Below, piece by piece: positions 25,172 through 37,500 of a DNA stretch of 64,000 nucleotides. The stretch is from Vitrella brassicaformis (lineage: Eukaryota; Sar; Vitrellaceae). The notes below the pieces were generated by a model. It searched no databases. It was not told the DNA's origin and saw nothing but the letters and a program-made list of their open reading frames with translations. The stretch lies in the NCBI GenBank assembly GCA_001179505.1, contig CDMY01000235.1, positions 62,001-126,000 of the forward strand. The letters are read 5' to 3'. Within the stretch, counting starts at the first letter, position 1, and every line of letters begins with the position of its first letter. The translations under genes and the position numbers were made by a program.

Positions 25172-28167
25172 CTAGTGGTGCTGCACCTCCCCCTTGCTGC
25201 CCATCTTCTCGTTGGTGTTCATTCGGGCGTACTTGTGAGCAAACGGTGAACCTGACGGCATAGATCGACATGAGGAGCCGGAGCCTTGGAGCCAGACGAA
25301 TGAAGGAAGGCTTGCCTGCTTTGACGGCCCCGATTTTCGCGTCAAAGGAGTCGTTCTCGGCGTACAGGTATCTGCCAAACAAAGAGACAAGACGTGATGA
25401 GGTCTCAATCTGCTCGCATCTCCACGTGTGGCTTACAATCGGAAGACACAGCAGATAATGAGCGCACTCGCAGCTAATGCAATGCCCCAGAAAAAGACGC
25501 TGCAAGAGAAAGGGGGACAGTGCACGTCTCATGTGTGTTCTTCGCTGTCTTCCTTTGTGCTCACCCTGGGGCTGTGACGGCTTTCGAAACCCTGCTGAGC
25601 AGACAGGACCGTATACACAGACCATTCAAGAGACACGTGAGCGAGTGAGGGTTTCCATCGGCTGACCTGACAGCTGGCTTCCTGCACGCCTTGACCCAGG
25701 ACAGGTCGATCGACTGGTAGTCCTCCAGGTGGAGGGAGAGCGTCACGCGAGAGCTGCCGGCTGCCAGAGCGGGAAACAAATGAACATCAAGGGTGGGGAT
25801 CTCACACGAAAGAGCATTACCTGTTTTGCAGACATAGTAGAGACGAAGTAGATTCGGGCTTGCGCCGATTGACCGTCTGTTCGCCGAGATGTACATGAGG
25901 AAAAGGAGATGAAGTAAGGCGAGGGATCGTGGGAGTGCTGTGGGTACCTCATGCTGATTTGTCTGGCTTCCTCGAGGCTCTTCGGCTGGCTGCCGCCAAA
26001 GCGAATGTCCACCACTTGACGATCAAAACTCAACTGGCAAGAAGCAAGCAAAGATAAATGGGTGACGCAGTGCTCTCTCATCTCATTGTTACCTGGGGTG
26101 GCGGGTATAGGGCTGGCAGGTCTTCGCCAAACGGTGCCTTGAGGGTGATTGACGAGCAGCTGCGTCTCTCGTCCACCTGGAATGCATCCTTCTTGGGGTC
26201 AGCCGTCACGGAAAAGGTCGGACTCACACTCCCCTGACATCACGCACACATGGATCGACACGATTCATTGACAGTCGTTTGCCCACCGCGGTCACAGCTT
26301 GGGTTGCCTGCCCTCTGGGCCGTCCGAACATACACGCCTGAATCAATACGTCAAGATTGTGGGCCTTCGGCGGGACGCAGTGCTTCGACCATCTGGGAGA
26401 CACAACAAAGGCACGTCAATGGACGGACGACACACGCCAGGCTCCCATTGATGTTCTTCTGTTGGTCGTTTGGTTACGCGATATGAATGGTCTCGTCGGT
26501 GAGGTGTTTGGTGAGCTTGAGGGTCACTTCTATGGGCTGTTCGCTCTTGGTGTGGCACGTGTACACAACAGACAAAGTCTCCTTCGAGATGTCTGAGACC
26601 TGAGCACAGGAGGGGAAGAAGAAGAAGATGCATGGAAGACCAGTGCACTGTTTGCCCGTCCGCCTTTCCTCTTACTTCGATGAAGTCCGTGTATGCGATG
26701 GATCCTCTGATGTCGACCGTCAGGCCCTCTGGATAAGACGACGTCACGACCGGCCTGCAGACGAAGCAACAGGCGTCGCTTTCTGGTCATGAGATCGCCA
26801 TGTGCCACGTGTGGGTCACTTTGAGAAGAGGACGGATCCAGGCCCGCTGACCCACAGGTTGAAGTTGGTCGCCACCTGCTTCGTCGGCACGCCGCCCTCT
26901 GATGTAGGAATGCAGGCGAGGGGAGATGGGTGTGTGACATTCACGGACACCCAGGGGCTTTGTACCTTCGTGGTCTTCGAGCCATTCTTCGTTGGTCTCG
27001 CCTTTGTCAAACACATAGCGATTCTCGCTGTCGGCGATCTACAACAGGGGTATAGAGGCACAATGGCGACCTGTCTGCGTGTTGCGACTTTGTTGCGACC
27101 TTCCACCCACCTGTAGCCTATCCCATCCCGTCTTGCACTTCTTGATCCATGAGAAACACACCGTCTGTTCCTTGGTCGGCTTGCCCACCTTCACAGAACA
27201 GTCGCAAAGTGATGGCACCTTGGCAGCACTTCTCGCCCGCCTTCCCCCTTACTCACATGTAGTGTCATCTTAATGCGAGCTGTCCCCTCTCTGCCACAGC
27301 CGTAGAGGACTTGGACGTCGGTCGCCAGCCCGTCAATGATGAGGGGGTTGTCCTGGCTAGCGTGCTCAGAAAGATCCACCCGCAGCAGGGGCTTGGAAGC
27401 GTCAGCAGCGATGGTGTCTTTCGCCTGGGTGTCTGGCGCCGCCTCATCCTGACCTTGCAGTCTTCTGGCCCGGTCATCGCCCCCATCTCTTTGCTCAGAA
27501 GCTTCAGAGGCGGCCTCACCGTTGCCGTCCCCCTTGACTTCTTCGGCGGTTATTTCCTCTCCCGCTGCCGCTGCGGAGGCGCTCTCGTCTTTCTGGCTGC
27601 CTGTGGATGCATCGCCCTCTGCTGTGGCAGATCCAGCCTGCTGTGTCGTATTTGCTGCTACGGGCTGCTCAGCCGTGCCTGTGACGCCGGTTTGACCACC
27701 CTGCGTTGCCGAGGATGCTGGGTTGAATGTGGCGGCAGGGACATACTCCTCGACTTCGAAATCCACCTTGAAAATACTCACTCTGAAGGGAAATGCACCC
27801 ATGTGAAAAAAAAGGATGTCTGGCATCCCATCCTCTCTTCCGTGCTTCTCACTCACGTGATGTCCTCGTCGTTGGACACGATGCGGAACGCTCTGGATGA
27901 GTAGGTGGAGTCCTCGACTTTTCCCGCGGCCACGAGCTGGTCTGTGGTCTTAAGGCAGCTAGAAGGCTTGGTTCTTTCGTCGAAGATGACCTTGAACTGC
28001 TCTCCCAGTCCGCCTCCACCGTCGTAGATGATGAGGTTGGAGAGATCTCCCTCCTCTCCTTCATCTCCATCCATCCCATCGCGCTCACGATCCATATCCT
28101 CCTCATCACCGAGGCACCCCACCACACCGAAGCCAACCAACAAAGCCACCAACGCTACGCCTCGCAT
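25172..28167 (-). CDS. Predicted type I membrane protein of unknown family
   Basis: The start at 28167 gives a clear signal peptide (MRGVALVALLVGFGVVGCLG). An acidic stretch follows, then an ectodomain spread over about twelve exons. It has scattered cysteines (LYGCG, TVCFSWIKKCKTGW, VVYTCHTKSE, RLYYVCKTG, DLSWVKACRKP) and recurring beta-strand-like blocks. One exon (about 27780-27270) carries a Thr/Ala/Glu-rich insertion. Near the C-terminus there is one transmembrane helix (FFWGIALAASALIICCVFR, about 25500-25440) and a short basic cytosolic tail ending EVQHH at TAG 25172. The spacing of the Cys pairs suggests repeated ectodomain modules, but no known family was recognised. Splicing of the last intron (25252-25315) appears to use a GC donor; reading through it also stays open and changes the tail. 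Confidence 0.6.
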
Positions 28168-28561
28168 ATTCCTTCTCGGTCCTCGGAGGTGCACGAACGA
28201 GAACAACTCGCCCCCCAATCCGTTTACATTCCTGTCCCGCGAGCTTAGCTTGCACACGCACTGCGCTCCCCTCTGCGTTCCCTTTCCTCTTGGCCCCGGC
28301 GATGATCGACGGTTGATGCTCGTGTCCAGCACCACCGCTAAGCATCACTGAGCAAAAGAAGAAATCGGCGAACGCACAGCAAGATGCTGGCGACCATGAC
28401 ACGGTCCACCCATCTAGCTATAAACCATCTCTCAACCACATACCTCTCTCTGTACAGCATGGATATAAAAGCAGCTAGGAAGGTATGCACATCGACACAC
28501 ACTAACGCAGACAGACAGACAGGCAGGCAGGCGGCGCGGGCCAGTCAGCCTCTCCCACCAC
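28168..28561. promoter_or_regulatory. Upstream region of the membrane-protein gene
   Basis: Spacer between the 3' end of the very large minus-strand gene and the start of the type I membrane protein. It contains a short CAGA/CAGG run (28509-28532) and no supported exon. Confidence 0.35.
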
Positions 28562-31500
28562 TCAGAGCTGCGTGAGTGCGTGCGCCACCGACTCGAACAG
28601 CTGCTTGGAACTATCCGTGATGCCGAACCTATGAACGCCACCCCCACTCACGCTTGGAGCCTTGAGCGGGCTGGCCGGCCCCTGGCCGCCCAGCGCGTCT
28701 GTGGCGGTGCGGAGGCTGTTGATGAAGTCCATCACGCGACGTAGCAGGGGGTCATTCAGATCATAGGACAAATTGTTGGACGCGCGAAGCCTGTAGGCAG
28801 GAGATGAGAGAACGAACCGACACAGGCGGTGCCTCCCCCTTCCCACTGCACTTGTGTGCGCCTGATAGATACCTCTGGCAATATGTCCAGCACAGGCAGG
28901 CGGATCTCTCCACGGCCATGCCAAACATCGACGTGAAGGACTCGACGCTAACGCTCTCCCTGCAGCGCAGCAGATGGGGACGAGAAGACGCAACACAACA
29001 CACAGACCTACCACTACAAACGGACATCTATGTGCGTGGTTGTCCCTTACGGCATGCAGCCATCGAGTGTCGCGTCGATGGTCTCGACTCGCGTCATCCG
29101 TCGGTACTCCTTCTGCCCGAGTGACCCAGCATAGCCACCGCGCTGACGACGACGCTATCAAGGACAACACACACACCAACACTATAGATGAACCATCGAG
29201 CACCGGATGTGGCTGCGCTGCTCACTGGGGGTGTAGTGGTGAAGGTGAGGGCCGTGATGCCCGAACGGGGAGATTGGGGCTGCATCGTGGGAGCACCGCG
29301 ACTGAAGGGGAGCACACAATATGAGAAACACCGCCAGATATGACTGGCATACCGTTCTGGCACTGGTGTGGAGCCAGGGCTTGTCACACTGTCCTTGGAC
29401 GAGGCCCTGGACACGCCAACACAGGATGACGCGTTTTGACTTCCCAGCAGCCTTGTTCTGACCTGCTAAGGGCTCCATCCCTCCCATGTGACCTGGCAGC
29501 TTCCTCCTTCAGCCGCTCGTCAACGGCGTCGAGCAGACAGAGCGATAGGGACAGGGGGATGTACCCCTGAGACGCATTCGGGGCGTCATGAAGGCTTCCT
29601 GAGCTATGAGAAGAATCAGCGCGGACCTGAGGGAGTGATCGAACAGACATATTTCGCATCACGTGTCCGTTTGGTCGCTGCTTACGATTTCCAGCGGTGG
29701 CGGGAGCAGCCTGTGTGTCTCGTTGGGCAGGTGGAGCATCTGTGTGGTGCCCTCCATGGCGACATAGAGCAGCTCCACGAGCACACGATACCCCGCTCCC
29801 CTCCCCGCCTCGTCCTGCTGCCCACTACCGCCACCGCCACCGTATGTCATGGGCCTGCCGCTGTAGTCGACCTCCATCATCATCGGGCCGTAGGGAGGCT
29901 GCGGTGACGGGGCGGCTGCTGCTGTTGACGCGTAGGTGGCGCTGCCCTCAGTGAAAGAGTCGGTGAGAGAGGGGTCGATGTCCAGCTGGAGGCCATATCT
30001 GACACAAAAGGAGGAGAGCATGTGATCACGGTAGGTAGCAGTTTGCAGCTAGTTGAGTGGCTGCTCACCCTAGGATATCGACAAACATATTGAGGGCCAG
30101 GTGGAGGAGCCGCTGAGAAGCACAAACCAAATGACGTAGTAGGACAGATGGTGCAGCACTCGTGCCATTGTCTGTGTGTCACTCACTTGGTGGAAGATTG
30201 ACGGCACTAATGCGGTGCTGCCCTCCTCTTCGCCCCAAATGCGACCCGCCAGACGCTCCTGTGGCCAGGCCAACGGAAATGGAGCGGTGGTCACGTGTGC
30301 ACAGACATCCAAATCTCCGTGTGTGTGTACCTGAATGGATATTGGCTTAACGACGTCGAGATGCTCCGACGACGCCTGGTGGATGTCGAGGCACGATTGA
30401 GAGATGTACCGACCGCAATCCACCAGACATCGACTCAGGTCCAGCAAGGCCAGCTGCCACAGACACAGAGAGAAACACATACAGACAGACACACATCAGA
30501 TCTGATGTGCAATAGTAGAGACAGACAGACCAGACTATCCCACTCGCTGACCCACCTTGTGTCTGGAGCTCATCATGGCCTGGTAAGGCGGCAGTCCGCT
30601 GATGACCTTGACCACACACGCAGCCTCCTCCACCAGGGCCATCTCGCCCCTCTTCACGCCCTCCACCAGCACCCGCCTCACACGCCCACCCGCAGCCTGC
30701 AGGAACTCCACTGACGCCTCTACCGTTGCCCGCCGCAGTCGCTCATTCACGGGAGGGTCGCCGGTGCATCCAGAGGGGGGTGCCGGGTGGTCTGCTGGCC
30801 GGAGGCCGTGGCAGTTGACCTTGACGAGTTGGGCGACCAGCAGGAGGGTCTGGCACCAAGCCAGATGGGTGGGGGAGCGGAGCTGCCAGGCGTCTTCGTA
30901 GAGGGGGCCGGTGATGTCGAACATGCCATCCTTGGCCAGGGGAAGGACTGAACGGAACGAGCGGGAGATAGATATATGTCTGCCTGTCTGTTTGTCTGTC
31001 TGTCTGTCTGTGTGGTGTAGGTTTGTGCGTGAGTGAGTACCTTGGTATTGGTCCAGGAGGTCCATCTCTGTGTCGATGATGTCGTCCTTGCCGCCCTTCC
31101 CCTTCCCCTTGCTCTTGCGCCGGCTCTTGCCCCGCTCCTTGCCCATGGACCACCTGGGATGCGCCTTGCCCTCGACCCGCTCATACGCGCCGCCCCACTT
31201 GTCCTGACTGTACATGATGCCCACGCCGGCTCGCCCTGTGACATCCCACTCACTCTCCCTCACAAACACCCGCAGCAGGGGGCACTGCGCCAGCGAGGCG
31301 AGCACCTGGTGCTTCTCGACCAAAGCTTGGGCGCCCCTCTTGGTCCCGGCGTAGGTCATGAGCGACGATAGGAGTGACGACAGCAGGCAGGCAGCCATGA
31401 AGCGCTCCCGGAGCTGCACAGCGCCGCCAAGTGGCAGTGAGGCCAGGTACCGCTCTCGCTGGGTGACGCCGTCGTAATACGGAAAGGCGCGGGGTGGGGT

Positions 31501-34500
31501 CAGCAGCAACGACATCCCACACAGCCGCTCTTCCACTACCGAGTCTTGCCCTGCGCGTGCCAGCAGAGCGGTCAGCAGGGATGACGTATTCACAGGGGAC
31601 AGGGTCCGCAGCCGGTCGACCAGCAATGGCAGCAGACGCCGGTCGAAGACCTCCCAGGGCGAGGAGCGCAAAATCGACTGGTGGCTCCCCGCTGCTGCTG
31701 CTGCTGCTGCTGGTGAAGCGGAGGCCTGCCTGCCGGCTGTATTTCCTCCCTGTGTGACGGTGCTGAATGGCGACTGCGCAGGGGTGGGTGGTGGGGCGAA
31801 GGGTGCAGGGCTCGGGGGTGCACCCACCCGGAGGTCGCCTGTTGGGCAGAGGGCCTTGATCATCGACAGGGTATTCATGCCGTTGGTGACGGCGGCGAGC
31901 ACGCCATGCTGGGTGGCGTGGATCAGACACACAAGGTCGGTATCGGTGTCGTTGGGGAGCGTGTCGTCGAGCGAGAAGAGGGCGACGGTCGCGAGGGTGA
32001 GGTCGGCGATGGCCGGGCCAAAGAGAGACATACTCCCATCCCACGTGTGGTTGTTGAGTGGCAGCTGACCCATGAGCAGCTCCACCAGCGCCTTGAGCGC
32101 CATGACCTCCCCCGCTGCCCTCTCCAGATAGACAAACACGCCCCTGCCCCTGCTGATGCGGACGGCCTTGGCCATCTTCTGCACGAACTCGTGAAGCCGC
32201 CGTGTCCCCAGTGTGACGATCTGCTTCACCGCTCCCATGTCGCTCCAGTACTCGGACCGCAGGATCTCATCGCTGATGGTGGGCACCAGCCCGGCCTCGC
32301 AGATGGACTGCCAGCCGCCATCAGGCGATGTCTTGGTGGCCATCTTGTGGGAGGGGTGGGAGAGGATGACTGACGGTGGGGTGGTGACGTCTGTGCTGCT
32401 CTCGGCTTGCAGCTGGCCGCAGGCGTGGGTGAGAACAGCACCAGGCTCGGGGGAGGCGCCACGACTCACTGAACAAGAGAGATGGCACACACAGCGCATC
32501 CACGTGCAGATGCAGCCCAGTCCAATGTGTTTATTGTGCAACTCACCGATGGGCTGTGACGCTCCTCCGCCAGACAGCCCCCTGCTGCCAGCCGGGCCCC
32601 CACTCGCACAGGCCATCTCGTAGTCACTCCCCCACGCCGACCGCAACACCTCGGTCACGACTCTCACGACGAGCATGACGGCGGGGGATCCCTCATGCAG
32701 CCACTCTGACGCGAGCGGCTTGTGGAGGGCCCTGGTGAGTGTGGCGATCACGGCTGGGAGGAACGGGTGGAATGAGGGCGGCGGGGGTGGGTCGGGGGAG
32801 AGCGGCTCGAGCAGGGAGTACTTGAGTGAGTGGCGACAGGCGCGGATGAGGGAGAGCAGGGAAGACAGGACGTCCACCTGAGCAGTGCGATAGGACTCGT
32901 CGATGCACACCTGACCGCGGAACGGAACCCCCACACACATCCATGGGCCCTCCATCCGATAAGATAACCCTATTTGCTTTACTCACCTGGCTGCGCATCT
33001 GTCCAAGGACATCCAGTGACCCCTGTCGCTCGTTGGCCAGCTGCCTCAGGCGAGTGCCATTGGGCGACAGAGAAGACCGCGTCGGCGACGATGGGAGCGG
33101 GACGGGCGGCAGGGCGTCTGGGGGAATGTTGGCCGCAAAGTGGACGAGCAGAAAGTCAAACGACGGTGCCTCGTACTGGAATGATGTCCCCCGCTGGAAC
33201 GGAGACCTGGCAAACAGATGGGAGGGACGGATGTGTGTGCATTGGTTTGTGTCCGGCTTGTGTGTGTGTGTGTTGGCTCTGATCATCCCCCCCTCACTGA
33301 CCTGAACTCCTGCAGCGATCTGATGAGTCGCATTGGCACATCGCCGACCTCCACCGGCCCACCTCGGCCCTGTCCGTTGTCGCCCTCTTTGCCCCCCGTC
33401 CCCTCATCCAGCTCGCCGCGCTTGCCTTCGTTCGGCAGCTCCCCCATCCCACAAGCAGAGGCGACGGCACACGCCAAGTACGACGCCATGACACTCTCTG
33501 CCGCCTGGTCGCCGCCACACAGGTCCAGGGCATAAATGGCAGAGCCTGACGTGGATGTGGATGTGGGCGCGATGCGGGGCACACTGCCGCTCTCGGGGAT
33601 AACGGTGCCGAATGTGGGTGTCTGGAGGTAGACGTAGTCGCTGCGGACGGGGGTTGTGGGGGGTCCCTTTGGGGTCCTCTGCTGGTACGGCGATGCCCGG
33701 ATGGGTGTGGCTGCTGCTGAGCGGGAGGGGGTAGTCATGGCGCTCCTCCTCCCCCTGCATGCTCGATAATGTGACTCAGACGAGCCCCTCTCTCGCTCCG
33801 GTGCCCCGTCATCCCAGCTGCCGGCAGCCCCGCCCTCGCCCGCCTCGCTGGGCCGCAGCCACGCCGGAAGGATGCCGATCTTCGACAATACGCGCAGAAA
33901 CGATCTCCGGCGATCAAACCCCGAAGGCAGTCCGTGCGCCATGCCCCAGATGACAGATGGGATCCGGCTGCTCGGTGCCGCCGCGGCAGCAGCAGCAGCA
34001 GCAGCTGGTGGTGTCTTGTCTGGCGAGAATGATGGGTCGGGCGACAACTTGGCGAAAGAGTCAGACGAGCCGAAGAGTGCGTCGACGACGGAAGTGTTGT
34101 GGCTGAGGAAGCGGACGAAGGTGACGAATGGAGTGGGGAGGTGCGTCTCGACGGGCTGAGGCGGCACCTCCTCGATGGGTGCGAGCGGCGGCATCAGGCG
34201 GCTGGTGGGCTTCTTGTCTGGCGGGGTGTGCGTGTCGCCGCCAGTGGGGCGGATGGATGTGCGGAGGTGGGTGTCCATGTGCGCCAGGGCGATGGCTGCG
34301 ATGCGGAAGACTGAGCTGAGGGCGGCCATGACCTCGGTACTGACCCGCAGAGAGCCGGGGGTGGCGGTGGCTGTTGGGAGGTTGGGGGGGTAGGGCATGT
34401 CGCTCTCGACGGGGCTCTCCCAGGGGACGAGCAGGTCATCCTCTAACACATGCCAGCCGGGGCTGTCGCTATTCTCGTTCTCACCTGAACAAAGCACAAA

Positions 34501-37500
34501 CCGACAAAGTCCATCTTTGTCGCGACCCCGGGACCCTCAACTCACCTGTGTCCATCAAGCCTCGTTCGCCCCCGACCGTCCCCCACACCGCCACGAGATG
34601 CTCACCCACCTCGGTCAGCAGCCCCCACCCGCCCTTATCAGTCCACGTCTCGAAACCCTTCATCGACGTGTCACTCAGCAGCACCATCTCAATCGCACCA
34701 AGGCACGACCGAAGCCATCCATACGCCCCCAGCCACGGCCGGAATGGCTTTGAGAAGAGCTCGGTGGCATACTTGCATCCTTTGAGAGCGTGTTGCAGAT
34801 CCGTGTGGAGGGCCGAGAGGAGGGAGGGGGTGCGGGGGGCAGATGTGGGGGACGACGGCAGCGGCGTGGACGAATGGCTGCCGAAGAAAAGCCCTGGCTG
34901 CAGCCTGATCGAGTGACGAGAAGCAAGAACACACACAGTCAGTTTCTTTGACCCCACTCCCTCTAATACACTCCCCCTCACTGACCGTGTCCCAATGGCG
35001 ATCAAGTGCAGCGTCCTGATGTGTGCCGCCAGCTGCCTTCCCCCGTCCTCTGCGTTGACCATCTCCTCGGCAGGCTCCTCGCTGCGCACGTCGTCAGCCA
35101 GGCCGCCCAGCAGGGCCTTGTCGACCATGTGGGTGGCAAACCTGTCGGCCGATGGGAGCGGGGCCGAGGGGGAAGACGACAGAGTGAGGGACTGGGGCAC
35201 TGTGGAGGGAAGCGCCACGGTGCGCAAGAGATGGGAGAGGGAGGGGACGGGCTCGCGGGGCGTGACGCCCATGTCCACTGCTGCAGGCAGGCAGGCAGGC
35301 AGGCAGGCAGCCAAGGAACACTTGTGTGGTGTGCGTTTCTTCTCACTTGTGTGCGCGCGTGTGCCGTCTGTACCTCTCTGGTGGTATTGTTGCCAGAACA
35401 TGCACATTAGAGTGAGGGCCTCCGTCGCGATGCCGTCCCACATTTGCTCAACAAGATAGGCATACAGCGACGTCACGACGTTCAGCCGCTCCCAGCTGAC
35501 GGGCCGCTCCCTCTCCCGCTCCCCATCCTGCTCCCACACAGCCGCCACCAGCCAGCCCACACTGCTGTCCGTCACCAGACCCAGACCGCTCGGCGGCTCC
35601 GTCTGCGTCAATTGCTCCCACATGTGGGCGGCAAGAGCGTCGAACATGGAGGACCTGGACGAGGCGGCCACGGTGCGCATGATCTCCAGGAAGCACAGCA
35701 GCGCATCCCGCAGCAGGCGGTCCGCAACGATGGTGGGCTCCTTCGCGAGTTGTGCTGGCAGGGGGGGCGGCGGGTCGTCAACGAAAAGGCCGTTGTCACT
35801 CTCAGCTTGGCCACCAGAGGGGTAGACCTCAACCACGCCGGGGATGAATGGTGGGTGCATGACGCTTGCCAGCTCCTCCGGTGTGACCCAATCGTATGTG
35901 TAGTGCGCCACGGGTGAGGTGTAGATGTGTGGGTAGGCCGTCTCCTTCGCGAGATGCCTGGCGTGGTCTAGGAGGGGCGAGGAGAGCGTGATGAGCCAGC
36001 AGGGGGCCGAGGGGTTGGCTGACACACTGTATGCCGAGAGGGTCTGCAGGAGGGTGCGGGGGAAGGATGACGCGTCAAGCTCCTCTAGAATCATGGCGCT
36101 CATCTGAACCCACCCACAAGGCCACACAGGATTGCTTCCTTCTTTGATCTCTGTGTTTGTGTATGTCGCGTGTGGCTCCCTCTCTTCCTGCTCACTCGGT
36201 TGAGGTACGACACCGCTCTAGACACGATTGTAGAGGGCGACACGGTCGGCAGGCTCACCTGCTGCACACACACACACACACACACACTTCCTTACACGGA
36301 GTGCAGTACAAATGCAGTCAGAGTTCGTAGTGCCGTTTTCTCTACACACCTGTCCCGAGGTCCACGTTTCTTGGCTGATGCTCTCCGGCAGCGGCCAGTT
36401 GAAGAGCCGCAGCGACCGCACCAAGGACGACGCCACACTGACGCAGAGACGGGCCAACCTCCACCTACCACAGACGGCAACACACTCACACGTACCACAC
36501 CGAGAGAATGTCCCTCGTGAAAGCTTTGTCCTACTTCTGCTCCTGCTGCTGCACTGGCCAGGAGGGCAGGCGGGCCCACACGACGCCCAGCACATGCCGC
36601 ACCAGCAGACGCAACATCTCCAGCTGCGACCATGGAGCACCGGGCTGACGAGATGTGGACATGGATGTGGTGACGCTATCGATCGGCATCGAGTCGTCCG
36701 GGGGAGGCAGCTGACGTCATAAATGATACACACAGCATACATGGGTGTGAGTGAGGATGCCGTGTGCGTATGTGCCCTGGTAGCTCGTGCATACTGACCT
36801 GTGCGAGTGCCACGGCGGCTGCCATGATGGCCACAGCGGCCTTACCCGCATGGCTCGGCGACACGCCACTGCTGGCAATCGGGGCCTCCTCCTACACACA
36901 CGTCAGCCGTACCAACCAACCAAGACATTTCACACGCGCACTGTGTGTGTACCTTACCTCTGGTATAGCCCTGCTGGCCATTGCGGCCTGCTGCTCCCAC
37001 GAGATGCTCCAGCACTCCGGGGGGCAGGTGCATGGCGACAGGAGCGTCGCGATGAGGGTCAGAGCCGACTCGCTCACCGGATACAGCCCGCTCTGCTTCT
37101 CGTCACTATCCACAACTGCACAGCACACATGACGGAGGAAACAACACACACAACAACACCGATAGATATCAAGTATGGCCACTCACCACCCTTCAGTCCC
37201 CTCCCTCCCTCCCCGACTCACCGGCTACGAGCATCTCGCATAGCTGTCTGGCGCTCATGAGTCGCCAGCCCCACGTGCTGCCCATGCCAGCAGCGCCCCT
37301 GTCGTTGACCAGAGTGCCGTCGTCGCGACACCGATCCAACAGGGTCAGCAAGATCCAGTGGGAGTGAACCGTCTCGCTGCTCAGAAACACACTCTGAACA
37401 CAACACAACACAAGACAGCAAACAACATACATGACGCGAGAATCAGTCCATCCACCGCTTGGCTTACACGTCCGCTGGGCACTTTGTAGGGGAGCAGCGC

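Noticed and set aside
32693-34500. Plus-strand open frames opposite the giant gene
   Set aside because: They follow the GC-rich third positions of the minus-strand exons and show no splice signals or domains of their own.
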